Positions 54,659 through 64,000 of a DNA stretch of 64,000 nt are shown piece by piece. How positions within the stretch are numbered: position 1 is the first letter of the stretch; the number at the start of each line of letters is the position of its first letter. The notes beneath the pieces are model-generated. The model saw nothing but the letters and a program-made list of their open reading frames with translations. It was not told the DNA's origin and searched no databases. This DNA is from Amorphophallus konjac (Eukaryota > Streptophyta > Magnoliopsida > Alismatales > Araceae), in the NCBI GenBank assembly GCA_022559845.1, contig CM040118.1, positions 231,989,224 through 232,053,223 of the forward strand, in the 5' to 3' direction. The position numbers were made by a program, and so were the translations under genes.

Positions 54659-54854
54659 TAAGTCCCATGGCCCTGCTCTTCCATTCATTAGACTTGGTGT
54701 GTGTATAGGCTTGATGGAAAGATGGAGCATCGGAGTGTGGGTTTGTGGGAGAGAAGCCAGTGGGCGGCCAGGTTAGTGGCCGTCGACAGGCCTGGGCGGC
54801 CAGGGCCCTGGCCGTCCGCTTCTCAGGGCAATAAATAAAATGAGGGTGGATTGA

Positions 54855-57273
54855 TTGGAAGATCTAATAAATTCCTTGTGTTTTTTTCTCCGTTGTGTGC
54901 AGGGTCCGAGAAGGATTAGAGCCCGGGTTTCATGGGACTTGGTGTGGGCTTGGTACCATGCCTTACCTCTTGGGCAGCGAGGGAGGGTGGATCGAATGGG
55001 TTTTGGCCCATTCATCAAGATCCGACCTTTCCCTGTCGATGCTACCTTTCTGGCGGCGCTACGGGAGAGATGGATGGATAGTTGCAGAGATTTCGTGATG
55101 CCATGAGGACATATGATCCCCACCCTTAAGGATGTGGCTTTCTTGACGGGGTTGCCAGTAGCAGGGAACCCGGTGCTTGGCAGAGAGCTCAGAAATTATT
55201 GGGAGGAGGTGGAGAGCCTGCTTGGGCCACAGTTGGCTCGATCCGAGAGACCGGTGACCACTCTTCCCCTCGGGAAGATCAGCACTGCGATAGGGCTCGC
55301 GAGAGTGGCACGGGGACAACTAGAGGACTTGGATGCATACCTAGGGTGAGTGAGAGAGAGATTCCGAGCCCGAGGGAGGAGTGAGCGGTAGGAGTTGAGG
55401 CTTTTCCTCCAATATTTCTTCGGGAGGCTGTTGTTCGCTACGGCCTCGAACAAGGTGAATCTCAAGTATCTCTTGTTGGTACGGGATCTCGAGCGGGGAC
55501 CCCAACTCGCGTGGGGGAGAGCGATGCTGGTGCACATCTTTGCCCACCTAGATCATGTGCGCCCTGGTTCGGGTAACTTGGGTGGTTTCACACCCTTCTT
55601 ACAGGTACGAGTCTACCCCTTTACACATGTTGATTATAAATTTGATTGACTGACTGATGTTTCTTTTCTTGTGTTTCCAGATTTGGGGGTACACTCGGTT
55701 CCCTCTAGGTCACAGTACGATCCCACGAGCCCTGATGCAGGCGGTCCCTCTCATGGCTAGATGGGAGATGGTCCGGGACGGACGCCTGGTGGCCACTAGA
55801 CTCTTTGATCTTAGGATGGCCCTGGATGAGTTCCCTCCCCACTGGGTGAGTGTTTTGGCTAAAGAGTCGTGATTTTTTTCAGCATTTGTTATATGTACTT
55901 AAATTAGCAAAACATTCAATTTTTATGAGGCAGGTGATCTGGACTCCCTATGCGACGGAGGACGCCACCCCCCAATCGTGTGTGAGGGATGGGCGAGCTT
56001 GGTTCCACAGAGATACAATGTTGTTTTGCGTGAACCTGAGGGAGCCGCTCTTCCTTCGCCTAGTGCAAAGGACGCTAGGGTGGCATCAACCTCCTGTGGC
56101 GGTTCCAGCCGAGCACGAGTCAGACCGGGGACGCCGACGGACTTCGACGAGTGATCAGCATTGGGCCTCCCGCTACCGCGCTGAGGCAGAGGCACTACAG
56201 AGGGGACCCTCGCTGGAGCAGGATTGGACTGTGAGGAGCAGCGAGGCTTACTTGACAGATTATCAGGACCGGTATGCCGGACGGCTCCGCCTCGACACCC
56301 AAGCGGTGAGTTACTCTTTAGCTTTCAAGCCGTGACGTTTGCATTTAGCCAATGAAACTTCATAAACTTGTGATTTGATGTGCAGATGTTTGAGACCGAG
56401 GCTGTGAAGATTCTCAAGGATCGGATGGTCGTCCTTAACCAGACGATCGTGAACTTGCGACACGAGATCTGAGAGTTGGTAAGCCAAAATTAACTTGGTT
56501 GATTTGAATTCTTTGGGGACTACTAAAATTTGACTGACCACTTGCCCCTTGACTTATAGCGAGGGGAGCTGGTGTATGTCCGGATGAGGGCAGGAGCAGG
56601 TGGGGAGGCTGGCCCTTCGTCCGGAGCAGATGCCAGAGAGGAGCTGGAGGATCGCCTAGCAGGGGCCATTGAGCGTGCTGAAGAGCGAGAGGCTGAGCTA
56701 GCCAAGGTGGTGAGAACCGGACACCTTGGTTGAGAACAACTCCCTTTTTAACATCTTTGTCTGTTTTACCTGACGGTCCATTTTTTGCATAGGAAGGAGT
56801 TAGCGGCTACCCTGACCGTTCGTCGGGAGCAGGATGTCCATATAGAGGAGCTGACACGCCACCTTGGAGAGGTGAGCTCCATCGAGAGAATCGAGGGTCG
56901 CCTTGCCGAGGCGAAGGAGAGGGAGGCCGAGGCACGTGCCCGAGAGATGGCGATGACGGTCCGGGTGCAGCGAGCCCTCGATCAGCTAGAGACTTTGAGA
57001 CGGCGAGTGCTATGGAGATACCAGGGCAGAGGTGCCCCAGGAGAGGGAACCATACCTGCGACTCCTTCCGAGTCACTGCGGACCATAGGAGATTTGCATT
57101 TTACGATGGAGGAACTTATGGGCATGACGCAGTCTCCTGAGGAGCAGGGGGCGATCCAGCCAGCTACATCAGGTTCGAGAGCTTCACGGCCATCGAGGCT
57201 ACGAGATAGGGGGAGTGGAGATGGAGACGAGGCTGATAGTTGGCGTACCCGACCTCGCACTGACGGGCGTTAG
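54855..57273 (+). pseudogene. Plant mobile domain (PMD, MAIN-like) gene with introns, broken
   Basis: The PMD domain starts near 54903: WDLVWAWYHALP, RMGFGPFIKIRPFPVDATFLAALRERW (written in parts), then TLKDVAFLTGLPVAGNPV after a TGA near 55105, LFLQYFFGRLLFA, KYLLLVRDLERGPQLAWG and AMLVHIFAHL. Good phase-0 introns lie at 55605-55680, 55846-55933, 56306-56385 and 56479-56559, each GT...AG and 76-88 bp. The first of these joins PFLQ to IWGYTRFPLG, a family landmark. Further lesions are stops near 55349 and 55388, TGA near 56470 and a one-base phase mismatch at 56709/56793. The C-terminal half is charged and probably coiled-coil (AEEREAELAKV, AEAKEREAEARAREM). PMD proteins occur as host genes and as cargo of transposons; the neighbours favour the latter. 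Confidence 0.72.
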
Positions 57274-59157
57274 GGAGAGAGATAGAGATAGAGAGAGGGA
57301 TAGTTGGGTAGTAGCTATTTTGTACACTTGGGGTATGCCCCTAGAATGCTATATTGCTAGAATGTAATGGACATATTTTGGAAATGAAGTGAACTTTCTT
57401 CAGTGTACTTGGCTTGTTTTGGCTTGACGTCGTCTTCCCTTTTTACCTGTTTCAACCACACTCAAAGGGAAAAGGTTAGTGTAGTATGATTTTAGCCCCC
57501 TGCCGAAAGTATATAGTACCTTTCTCGATGCAGGGTCAGAGGGCTAAACCTTTATTAACAAGGTTGAGAAAAATAAAAGAAAAGAAAACGTGATATGCGC
57601 ATGCAAGCAAGCAGAATGCAAACAGAAAGGGAAATATGATCATGTGAATGCACATGCGGATGCAAGACATGTTTTTGGCTTTTGGGCTTTTTCGCATTTT
57701 TTGTTGTTTTGTTTGAAGATATATATCTGATTTTTTTTTATTGATTTTGAGTATACCAATTTTTTTTGTTTTGTGCTTTTATATTGTTTTTGGGCTTTTT
57801 GCACGCCTGGTGACCACCCATGGGGCACCTGACCTGTATGGAGATAGGGGTTTTCTATATTACCTCCCAAGTATCCTAAGCACACATCTAGGTTGATTTG
57901 GGCCTCTAGACTCCTCAAATGATAGTCCCTCCGGTTAAGTCTTACCCTGATGACAATACCGTCATGCCACACTTAGGCTCTCAGTTGCTTCCGACCATAG
58001 GGATACACCCAAAAAGCGTTCGAGGTAAATGATTTGCCCGACCCGGGTCTATTTCCTCACAACCCTAGATGGTATATAATGGAACACCTTGGAACCCAAA
58101 TGGTCAACCGCGCGACGCTGACCCTGAATCAGACGCCGTCACACCCATTGGTGACGCACTTGCATTGACCTAAGCCCGAGGTAATATGAGAAAGCGTTAA
58201 AGGTGGTAAATAGGGGTCTTGACTGGCCAGAAACACAGAGACCCCTTCGGAGTAAGGGCTTTTGCTTTTCAAAGTAGACAACTTGTGTGTACATATATGT
58301 ATTTAAAAGTAAGGTTGTACCCTTGGTAGGACTCTCCCTTCAGGACTTCCGTTGAGCTTTCATCTTTTGGAGGGAGAAGGAAGAATGTAGGGGATAAACC
58401 TCCTGAGAGGACTGGCAAAACCGTTAACTCGGTGAGCTGGCTGGGGACCTACTCGACTTTCTCCTTTCAGGTAATTTCAGACCAATCCTAAAGCGTTTGA
58501 CATTTTGATGCCCCTTTTGTAGAATTTGGCTTTGGACTTTGAGAAGGGTTTCATCTACTAGGGTCAGGCACGGCCACGACCAGGCTTTTCGTGTAGCTTT
58601 GCCACACCTTTCTCTTTTTTTTTGTGCCCCCATTTTTTCTCTTTTTTCTTTCTTGGGGAGGGAAATATCATCATTTTGCTTTCGAATTCCCTTTTCGTGC
58701 CTGCAGGGACAATGCCCTCTTCTCGTGCTCTGAGCCGGGCTCGAGGGGATGGATCCTACTATTGCCTTAAGGATCTTGTGCTTCGGTCCTCGCATGCTCA
58801 GCATTTTAAGGGCACCGACTGTCTCATTTGGTCGACAAGGAAGAGAACAAAGATTACCGCTTTTCTGGAGGCCTTCAGGGTGGAACCCCACCAGAGGAGA
58901 TGCTACCCATTTTGAGAAAACATGTGCACGTGTACGTTGTCTTCCTTGTAATGGGCATAGGCCTACATGGCCGGACATGGATCTCCACGGCTATGACAGA
59001 CCAAGACTCGATACCTACCACACCTAGACGGTCCCTTTCTAACATGAAGGGTCGATGCAATAACTGTTGGACTTCATGGTGGTCACCAGGCGTTTACAAT
59101 TTTCTCTATACAAAAAACCAAAGAAGTTCTTTTTTTTGAATAGTTATGTACTAGGTC
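57274..59157. other. Noncoding spacer between PMD gene and element G pol
   Basis: No domain is recognised. An imperfect inverted repeat at about 57494-57556 pairs TTAGCCCCCTGC with GCAGGGTCAGAGGGCTAA. T-rich and pyrimidine-rich stretches occur near 57720-57790 and 58608-58655. A plus-strand ORF around 58711-58915 and a minus-strand ORF at 58424-58978 overlap, but neither resembles anything I know. Confidence 0.5.
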
Positions 59158-59552
59158 TCATGAATAAAACTTATTAAGGTATACCCCATTCCATGGATAT
59201 ATGAGTTCTATTCCGTCGGAATCCACTAGCTTGTAAGCATTGCCTGAGTAGACTTCTTTGACGCAAAAGGGCCTTCCTAGTTTTCTTGGAATTTTGCTCT
59301 AAGACCGGTGGCTTTAGTAATTTTCCTCTTTAAAACTAGTTCACCTACCCTGAATTTTCTCTCCATAACTTTCTTGGCATAATAACGTGCAATTCTCTTG
59401 CGATATACTTGAGCGTGATCGGCCGCGATCATTCCTTTCTCATCTAATAGTTCCAGCTGGGCCAAAAGGTTTTCTCGGCGTTGCTCAGGGTCGAGCTCGG
59501 GATCCAGTTGCACTCTTAGTGAGGGAATGAATATTTCATATGGGAGTACCAC
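59158..59552 (-). pseudogene. Element G integrase C-terminal part
   Basis: It follows the preceding ORF in frame across a TAA where relatives have Glu (FGT-stop-VVLPYEI). It contains RIARYYAKKVMERKFRVGEL, a typical Tat/Ogre integrase tail. TAG replaces Trp near 59276 (FQEN-stop-EGPF), after which VYSGNAYKLVDSDG and WNGVYLNKFY lead to the natural end at 59158-59160. Confidence 0.88.
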
Positions 59553-60692
59553 TTATGTCCCAAAGGTAAGTGCATATGGGGTTTGACCCGTGGGAGTTCG
59601 GACAGAAGTGCGGTAAGCCCAGAGGGCCTCAACGAGGTGGTCTGGCCAATCAGAATAATGATGAGACTTACAAGTCTTCTTAATAATTCTGATGAGAGTT
59701 TTGTTTGTAGCTTCAGCTTGTCCGTTTCCTTGTGGGTAGTACGGAGATGAATGATGCAAATTGATACCATATTTACCACACATGTCGTGGAGTTCCTGGG
59801 ATGTGAACTGTGGTCCGTTGTCGATGACGATGTCACGAGGAACGTCGAACCTGGCGAGGATGTTGCGCTTGATGAACTTCACCACCGTTGATGCCTTGAC
59901 TTCTATGAACGCCTCAGCTTCTGCCCATTTCATGAAGTATTCCATAGCGGTGAGGATGAAGGATTTTCTCCGGACTTCTCTAGTTCTGTTCTCTAGGGGA
60001 CCAACTACGTCAAACGCCCACATGGCGAAGGGCCAAGGAGCTATAAGAGGGTGGAGCGAGGATGAGAGAGCATGGACCTTGTCAGCATGGAGTTGACATT
60101 TGGTGCAAAAGCGGACATAATTGGCACAATCCTCGTTCATGGTAGACCAATAGTATTGTCGAAGGAGTTTCTGAGCAAGCATGCGGCTGTTTACATGGCC
60201 ACCACATTCACTAGAGTGTGCAGCTTCAACAGCTGCACCAGATTCGGTCTCATTGAGGCAGCAGAGGTAAACTCCACTAAGGGACTTGCGGTGTAGGAGA
60301 CCACCTACGATAGCAAAGCGTTCCGCGGCTCGGTGAATGGCCCGCCGATCTGGGGCGGTAGCATAATCAGGGAAGGAACCATCCCGGAGATAATTCTCGA
60401 TATCGAAGAACCAGGGATTGCCGTCCTCGAGGTCAACTTCAGGCTCTTGAGAGATGGCATGAACTTGGGGAGAAGACTCAGAGAACTGTTGGAACCAGGG
60501 ATCTGAATGTGAAGGAATGTGCATTCTCTGCATAATGACAGTGGCTGACGGCTTTTCGCCAGGAATCGGGAGAGAAGATGCTAAAGAAGCTAGAGTATCA
60601 GCTAGAATGTTTTGAGCTCTCGGAGTGTGTACTAGGGTTAGCTTCCTAAACCGCCAGACTACCCTGCCAACCAGGTCTTGATACAGTTTCAA
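59553..60692 (-). pseudogene. Element G second RNase H end and integrase core
   Basis: The beginning (VWRFRKLTLVHTPRAQN, ADTLASLAS) is the end of the second RNase H. Then the HHCC domain: AHSSECGGHVNS and CTKCQ (residues about 130-170). The catalytic core has Asp in WAFDVVGPLE, Asp in VIDNGPQFTS and Glu in NGQAEATNKT. All three acidic residues are present. It ends in TPYALTFGT then TAA. Confidence 0.9.
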
Positions 60693-61197
60693 TTTTGGAT
60701 CCCGGGTTTGGTACTTGGTGAGGGATTTCCGGAGTATAAGCTAGGAATCCGATAATCCGGAGCTCCTTAACTCCGAGTGCCAATGCCAATTTTAAGCCCG
60801 TGAGGAGCGCCTCGTACTCCGCTACATTGTTTGTGGCAAGGAAGGTTAGCTGACAGGCATGAGGAATGATGATACCTTCCGGGGATTGGAGAACGGCTCC
60901 AACTCCACAACCCTTGGAATTGAATGCACCGTTGAAGTAGAGTATCCACGAAGGTTCACCATCTATGATGGCTCCTAACTCTTCATCCGGGAAACTCTCG
61001 TCGATTGGGGAGAACATAGGAAGTGGATGATGGGCAAGGTGCTCGGTGATGGCATGCCCCTTGACCGCCTTCTGACTAACGTAGGTGATGTCAAACTGGT
61101 TAAGAAAACTTTGCCATCTCGCCAAACGGTCAGTTAATGCGAGCTTTTCCAATAAGTATTTTGATTGGGTCCATTCGCGCCAAGTGCTTTTCTTCAT
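60646..61197 (-). pseudogene. Element G second (archaeal-type) RNase H
   Basis: SWILYFNGAFNSKGCGVGAVL corresponds, position by position, to the usual ...YFDGA...; the first catalytic Asp is Asn here. NNVAEYEALLTGLKLAL keeps the Glu. Near 60750 a frameshift and a TAG in the DSQLI-type motif separate it from the rest, which continues in the 60692 ORF. The extra RNase H domain is a hallmark of the Tat lineage. Confidence 0.87.
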
Positions 61198-61963
61198 GTG
61201 CGAGGAAATAATGTTTCAACTTTTGGGCGACCCAAATGACGAACGTGCAAGTCCTTTCCATGGCAATGTACCTTTGCTTAGCTTCATTGAACAGTTTGGA
61301 CAAATAGTAGATCGTGTGTTCCCTCTTGGCATCGTCGTATTGAGCCAACACTGCTCCGACAGATTCCTTCGTGGTGGAGACATAGAGCAGCAAAGGCTGA
61401 CCTGGGACCGGGGGTGCCAGAACTTGAGGATTTAGGAGATAGTTCTTCAGGTCATCGAAGGCCTTTTGACATTTGTCATTCCAATCAAATTTAGCCTTTC
61501 CTTTTAACATGTCGTAAAAGGGCTTGCATCGTTGAGAATGGTGAGATATAAATCTCCTAATGAATTCCAAACGCCCGATCAGACCACAGACTTCCTTGAT
61601 ATTCTTGGGAGGAGGCATCTCGGCAATGGCCTTAGCTTTGTTAGGGTCGATCTCGATCCCCCTCTTGCTGACTATGAACCCTAAAAGCTTACCTGAAGAG
61701 ACCCCGAATACACATTCCTTGGGGTTCATTTTGAGCCGATGCTCCCGAGACCGTTGGAGAACTACTCGGAGGACTTCTGCATGGTCACTCCTGGTTTTGG
61801 ATTTAACCAGAATGTCATCCACGTATACCTCCATATAAACATGCATTATGCCGTGGAAGATGGGCATCATCGCCCTTTGATATGTTGCCCCTGCGTTCTT
61901 GAGTCCGAAGGGCATGACGACGTAGCAGTAGGTCCCCCACTGAGTGGTGAAAGAAGTTTTCTC
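61130..61963 (-). pseudogene. Element G reverse transcriptase core and first RNase H
   Basis: VVMPFGLKNAGATYQRAM, catalytic YVDDILVKSK, then LGFIVSKRGIEIDPNKAKAI of the thumb and the connection YDMLKGKAKFDWNDKC. The first RNase H (LLLYVSTTKESVGAVLAQ) has lost the canonical Asp, as is usual in Tat elements that carry the second RNase H. It is separated from the RT N-terminus by TAG near 61963. Confidence 0.9.
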
Positions 61964-62224
61964 CTAGTCTTCCTCTGCTAGGCGGATCTGGTTGTACCCC
62001 GAGAAATCATCCATGAAGGAGAGCATCTCGTAGCCGGCAGTGTTGTCCACCAGGACATCTATGTGTGGAAGAGGAAAATCATCCTTTGGGAAAGCACGAT
62101 TGAGGCCATGGAAATCTATGCAGATACGAACCCTACCATCCTTCTTCATAACAGGGATGATGTTGGCTACCCATTGTGGATATAAAACTACCCCGATAAA
62201 CTTGTCCTTATGGAGCTTCTCCAC
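61964..62224 (-). pseudogene. Element G reverse transcriptase N-terminal part
   Basis: Includes YPQWVANIIPVMKKDGRVRICIDF (in parts), LNRAFPKDDFPLPHIDVLVD and SFMDDFSGYNQI with the first catalytic Asp. It ends at TAG (EED-stop) before EKTSFTTQWG. The upstream frame continues (VKEEVEKLH), so the Met at 62224 is not a real start. Confidence 0.9.
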
Positions 62225-62859
62225 TTCCTCTTTGACTTTGAGTGCGAGCTTCGGGTGAAGTCACCTTAGCTTTTGTTTGACAGCTCGGGCATCGGGTTTC
62301 AGGACCAAACGATGTTCAACCAATGATGGGTCCAGACTCGGCATGTCCTCGTAGGACCAAGCGAAAGCATCGAAAAACTCCTTAAGAACCGCCACAAGGG
62401 AAGCTTCCTCTTCACTGTTCAAATTGGCACGTATCAATATGTTTTTGGATCATCCTTGGTGCCGAGGTTAATTTCCTTGGTAGATTCATCAACGAAAACA
62501 TTAGGCTCATCAAATCTCTTGGTTCCGTTGATAAAGGAAGCTATGGGATCACTACCATCTTCTAACGGCTCTTCTTCTTCTTCTTCTTCAGCATTGTCAT
62601 TTTCTTCTAAGATATATACCCCTAGACCGTCATCTACTGAAGATCCTTCTAGTTCAACTGCCCCTAGGAGAATGGGAGTGGACGTGAATTCAGAGACATG
62701 ATAGAGCTGCGCGCACTTATCGGCCAACTGGCTGATGTAGCGCGCGGGAACCTGACGGAGACTAGATTTTCTTGAAGGGACGGACGATATATACAAACCC
62801 TGACTCGATTTAGACTCTACCCTACTTTGTATAAAGGGAGTTTGTGGAAAGGAGTTCAA
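62225..62859 (-). pseudogene. Element G linker between protease and RT
   Basis: The ORF 62434-62859 contains an acidic poly-Glu run (TCT/TTC-type microsatellite near 62567-62590) and ends STKEINLGTKDDPKTY. Beyond its stop the frame reads on into the conserved region before RT (HRLVLKPDARAVKQKL). Such linkers are typical for Ogre/Tat polyproteins. Function unknown. The adjoining 62860-63254 has several stops and no recognisable domain. Confidence 0.7.
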
Positions 62860-63254
62860 GGTGGAAAGTGTCGGCCCTTGGCCGAGGGATCCATCTCCAA
62901 AAGAGGTCGTTTCTTCAATAGTGAGCTCGCAGGCCCACGTTTGAGAATCGGCATTTTTTTTTTGGTGGTCATGGGTGAATGTGAAAACCCTATGGGCGGG
63001 TTACCCCATGGCCGGGTAAGTGAGGAGCGGAGGCAACGGTGGGTGGAATAGGAAGGGAATAAAAAGGACAGGCGCGGGCCTGTTTAAAGCAAGGAAGATA
63101 CCCAAGGGGAAAACCTCATCGGGGGGTTTATCAAGATGGAAGAGGGAGAGGAGACCAAAGTCCTCCTCGAGTGATGAATTGGGTGGGATTTCCTTTCTTT
63201 GAGAGACTTCAAACTCTTCTCTCGGCTCCGGCCGAGTTCCTGGCTGAACTGGTC

Positions 63255-63986
63255 CTATGACAAAGCGACCGTAACCAAACCCTTGCCTTGAGTAGCCTTA
63301 GACGACTCCTCTGGAGAGTAACCCAAACCTGCATGACCTTTAGCAACTTTAAGCTTTCTTTTATGCGTGGGACCTTGTTCGAGCTGACCTAAACCCTTAC
63401 CCATGGTAAAGCCCATTCTGGCCATGATCTCCCATCCTTTACGGAGAGGGATATTGGAATGTGTGATTGGCCGAGGAAGGAAGGGAGAATCGGGTGGACT
63501 TAAGGCGGAGGGCCCTACGGCACCCTCTATGGAGAGGACGGGCTTCTTGCCCTTATCTGGAATGGTCATGAATGGGATCTGATCGGAAGTGATAGCATTG
63601 AGAGTTTCCACCAGTGGGATACTCTTGATTTTGATCACCCTACCATTGTAAGGAAACTTGAAGCATTGATGGGATGTTGATGGGATTCCGAGGGTTTGCT
63701 CAATCCATGGCCGTCCTAAGATGGCCTTGTATGCAGGGCCGACATCAAGGACAAAGAAGTCGGATGTCATGACCATTGGACCTAAGCCGAGTTGTAGGGT
63801 CACCTTTCCTTTCGCACACCTCTTCGAATTGTCATAAGTTGATATTGTGATGCACACCTCTTCTAGGTTCTCTTCCTGGAGACCAATCTTATGAATGGTC
63901 TTCATGGGACATACTAATATTGAAGCTCCCATGTCAATGAGGGCGGAGTCGACCTTGAATATGTTGAGAGAGACTGTGAGGCACAA
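63255..63986 (-). pseudogene. Element G protease and G-patch region
   Basis: DSALIDMGASILVCPM is the aspartic protease active-site region (Asp-x-Gly retained, middle residue Met), and AYKAILGRPWIEQTLGIPS its second conserved stretch. IMARMGFTMGKGLGQLEQG is a G-patch motif, probably RNA-binding, which Tat/Ogre elements carry after the protease. The frame continues upstream beyond the window, so the start at 63986 is nominal. It stops at TAG after VTVALS. Confidence 0.83.
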
Positions 63987-64000
63987 CGTGAGTGACCTGC

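Larger units (their letters stand above)
54398..64000 (-). mobile_element. Element G: Tat/Ogre-type Ty3/gypsy element, probably with antisense PMD ORF; 5' end outside window
   Basis: On the minus strand from 63986 down to 59158: protease with G-patch, linker, RT, degenerate RNase H, a second RNase H of the kind found in Tat elements, and integrase. The PMD gene lies downstream of integrase in the opposite direction. The 3' LTR was not identified, so the left limit is only a working value; the 5' LTR is beyond 64000. Stops in the linker, RT, second RNase H and integrase show that it is decayed. Confidence 0.6.

Noticed and set aside
54398..57273. PMD region as an intact host gene
   Set aside because: It has in-frame stops and phase breaks, and lies among transposons next to a Tat pol; a transposon-cargo pseudogene is more likely, though a decayed host gene is not excluded.
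58424..58978. 184-codon minus-strand ORF
   Set aside because: Overlaps a plus-strand ORF of similar quality; no domain, poor coding look; kept only as a remark in the spacer.

Overview
The window is transposable-element sequence from a flowering plant, probably pericentromeric or otherwise repeat-rich. The evidence is several Ty3/gypsy families of the Tekay/Del-like and Tat/Ogre-like types, primer sites for plant initiator tRNA-Met, an L1-type LINE with a plant RNase H tail, and a plant mobile domain (PMD) coding region. I cannot name the species. I see no convincing single-copy host gene, tRNA, rRNA or CRISPR array.

Layout: at least seven elements are nested like Russian dolls. Element E (+ strand, chromovirus-type gypsy, badly decayed) occupies 44631 to about 52360 and beyond. 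It is split by solo LTR F (45048-47642, 5-bp target duplication tgagg) and bordered on the left by element B. B (- strand) has its 5' LTR at 41296-44630, its decayed gag-pol at about 36640-41057, and its 3' LTR in pieces. Element A (- strand, 1-8652, cut by the window edge) sits in that 3' LTR. So does element C (+ strand, 9105-35327, duplication gaatc). C is in turn split by element D (16516-29346, duplication gcatg) and by a 5'-truncated LINE (29621-31286, 14-bp duplication). D is a 12.8-kb element with an intact 1183-codon gag-like ORF and no pol.

Right of E, 52180-54400 is unresolved LTR-like sequence. A broken, intron-containing PMD gene (+ strand, about 54855-57273) follows. Then comes a Tat/Ogre-type gypsy element G on the - strand (59158 to beyond 64000). 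PMD and G are tail to tail, as expected if the PMD gene is the antisense extra ORF that some Tat elements carry downstream of pol.

The most unusual signal lies in the LTRs, not the proteins. A, B, C, F and D carry arrays of short CG-containing inverted repeats about 20-25 nt long, commonly about 30-60 bp apart. They lie upstream of the TATA box and again downstream in the leader. In A, B, C and F the second array falls inside a predicted 1.5-2.0-kb leader intron with a conserved donor and acceptor; in A and C the acceptor is followed at once by GTAAGT. Two further noncoding blocks are shared between families, one of them even between Tekay-like LTRs and the leader of Tat-like element D. The LTRs therefore look like modular assemblies passed between lineages.
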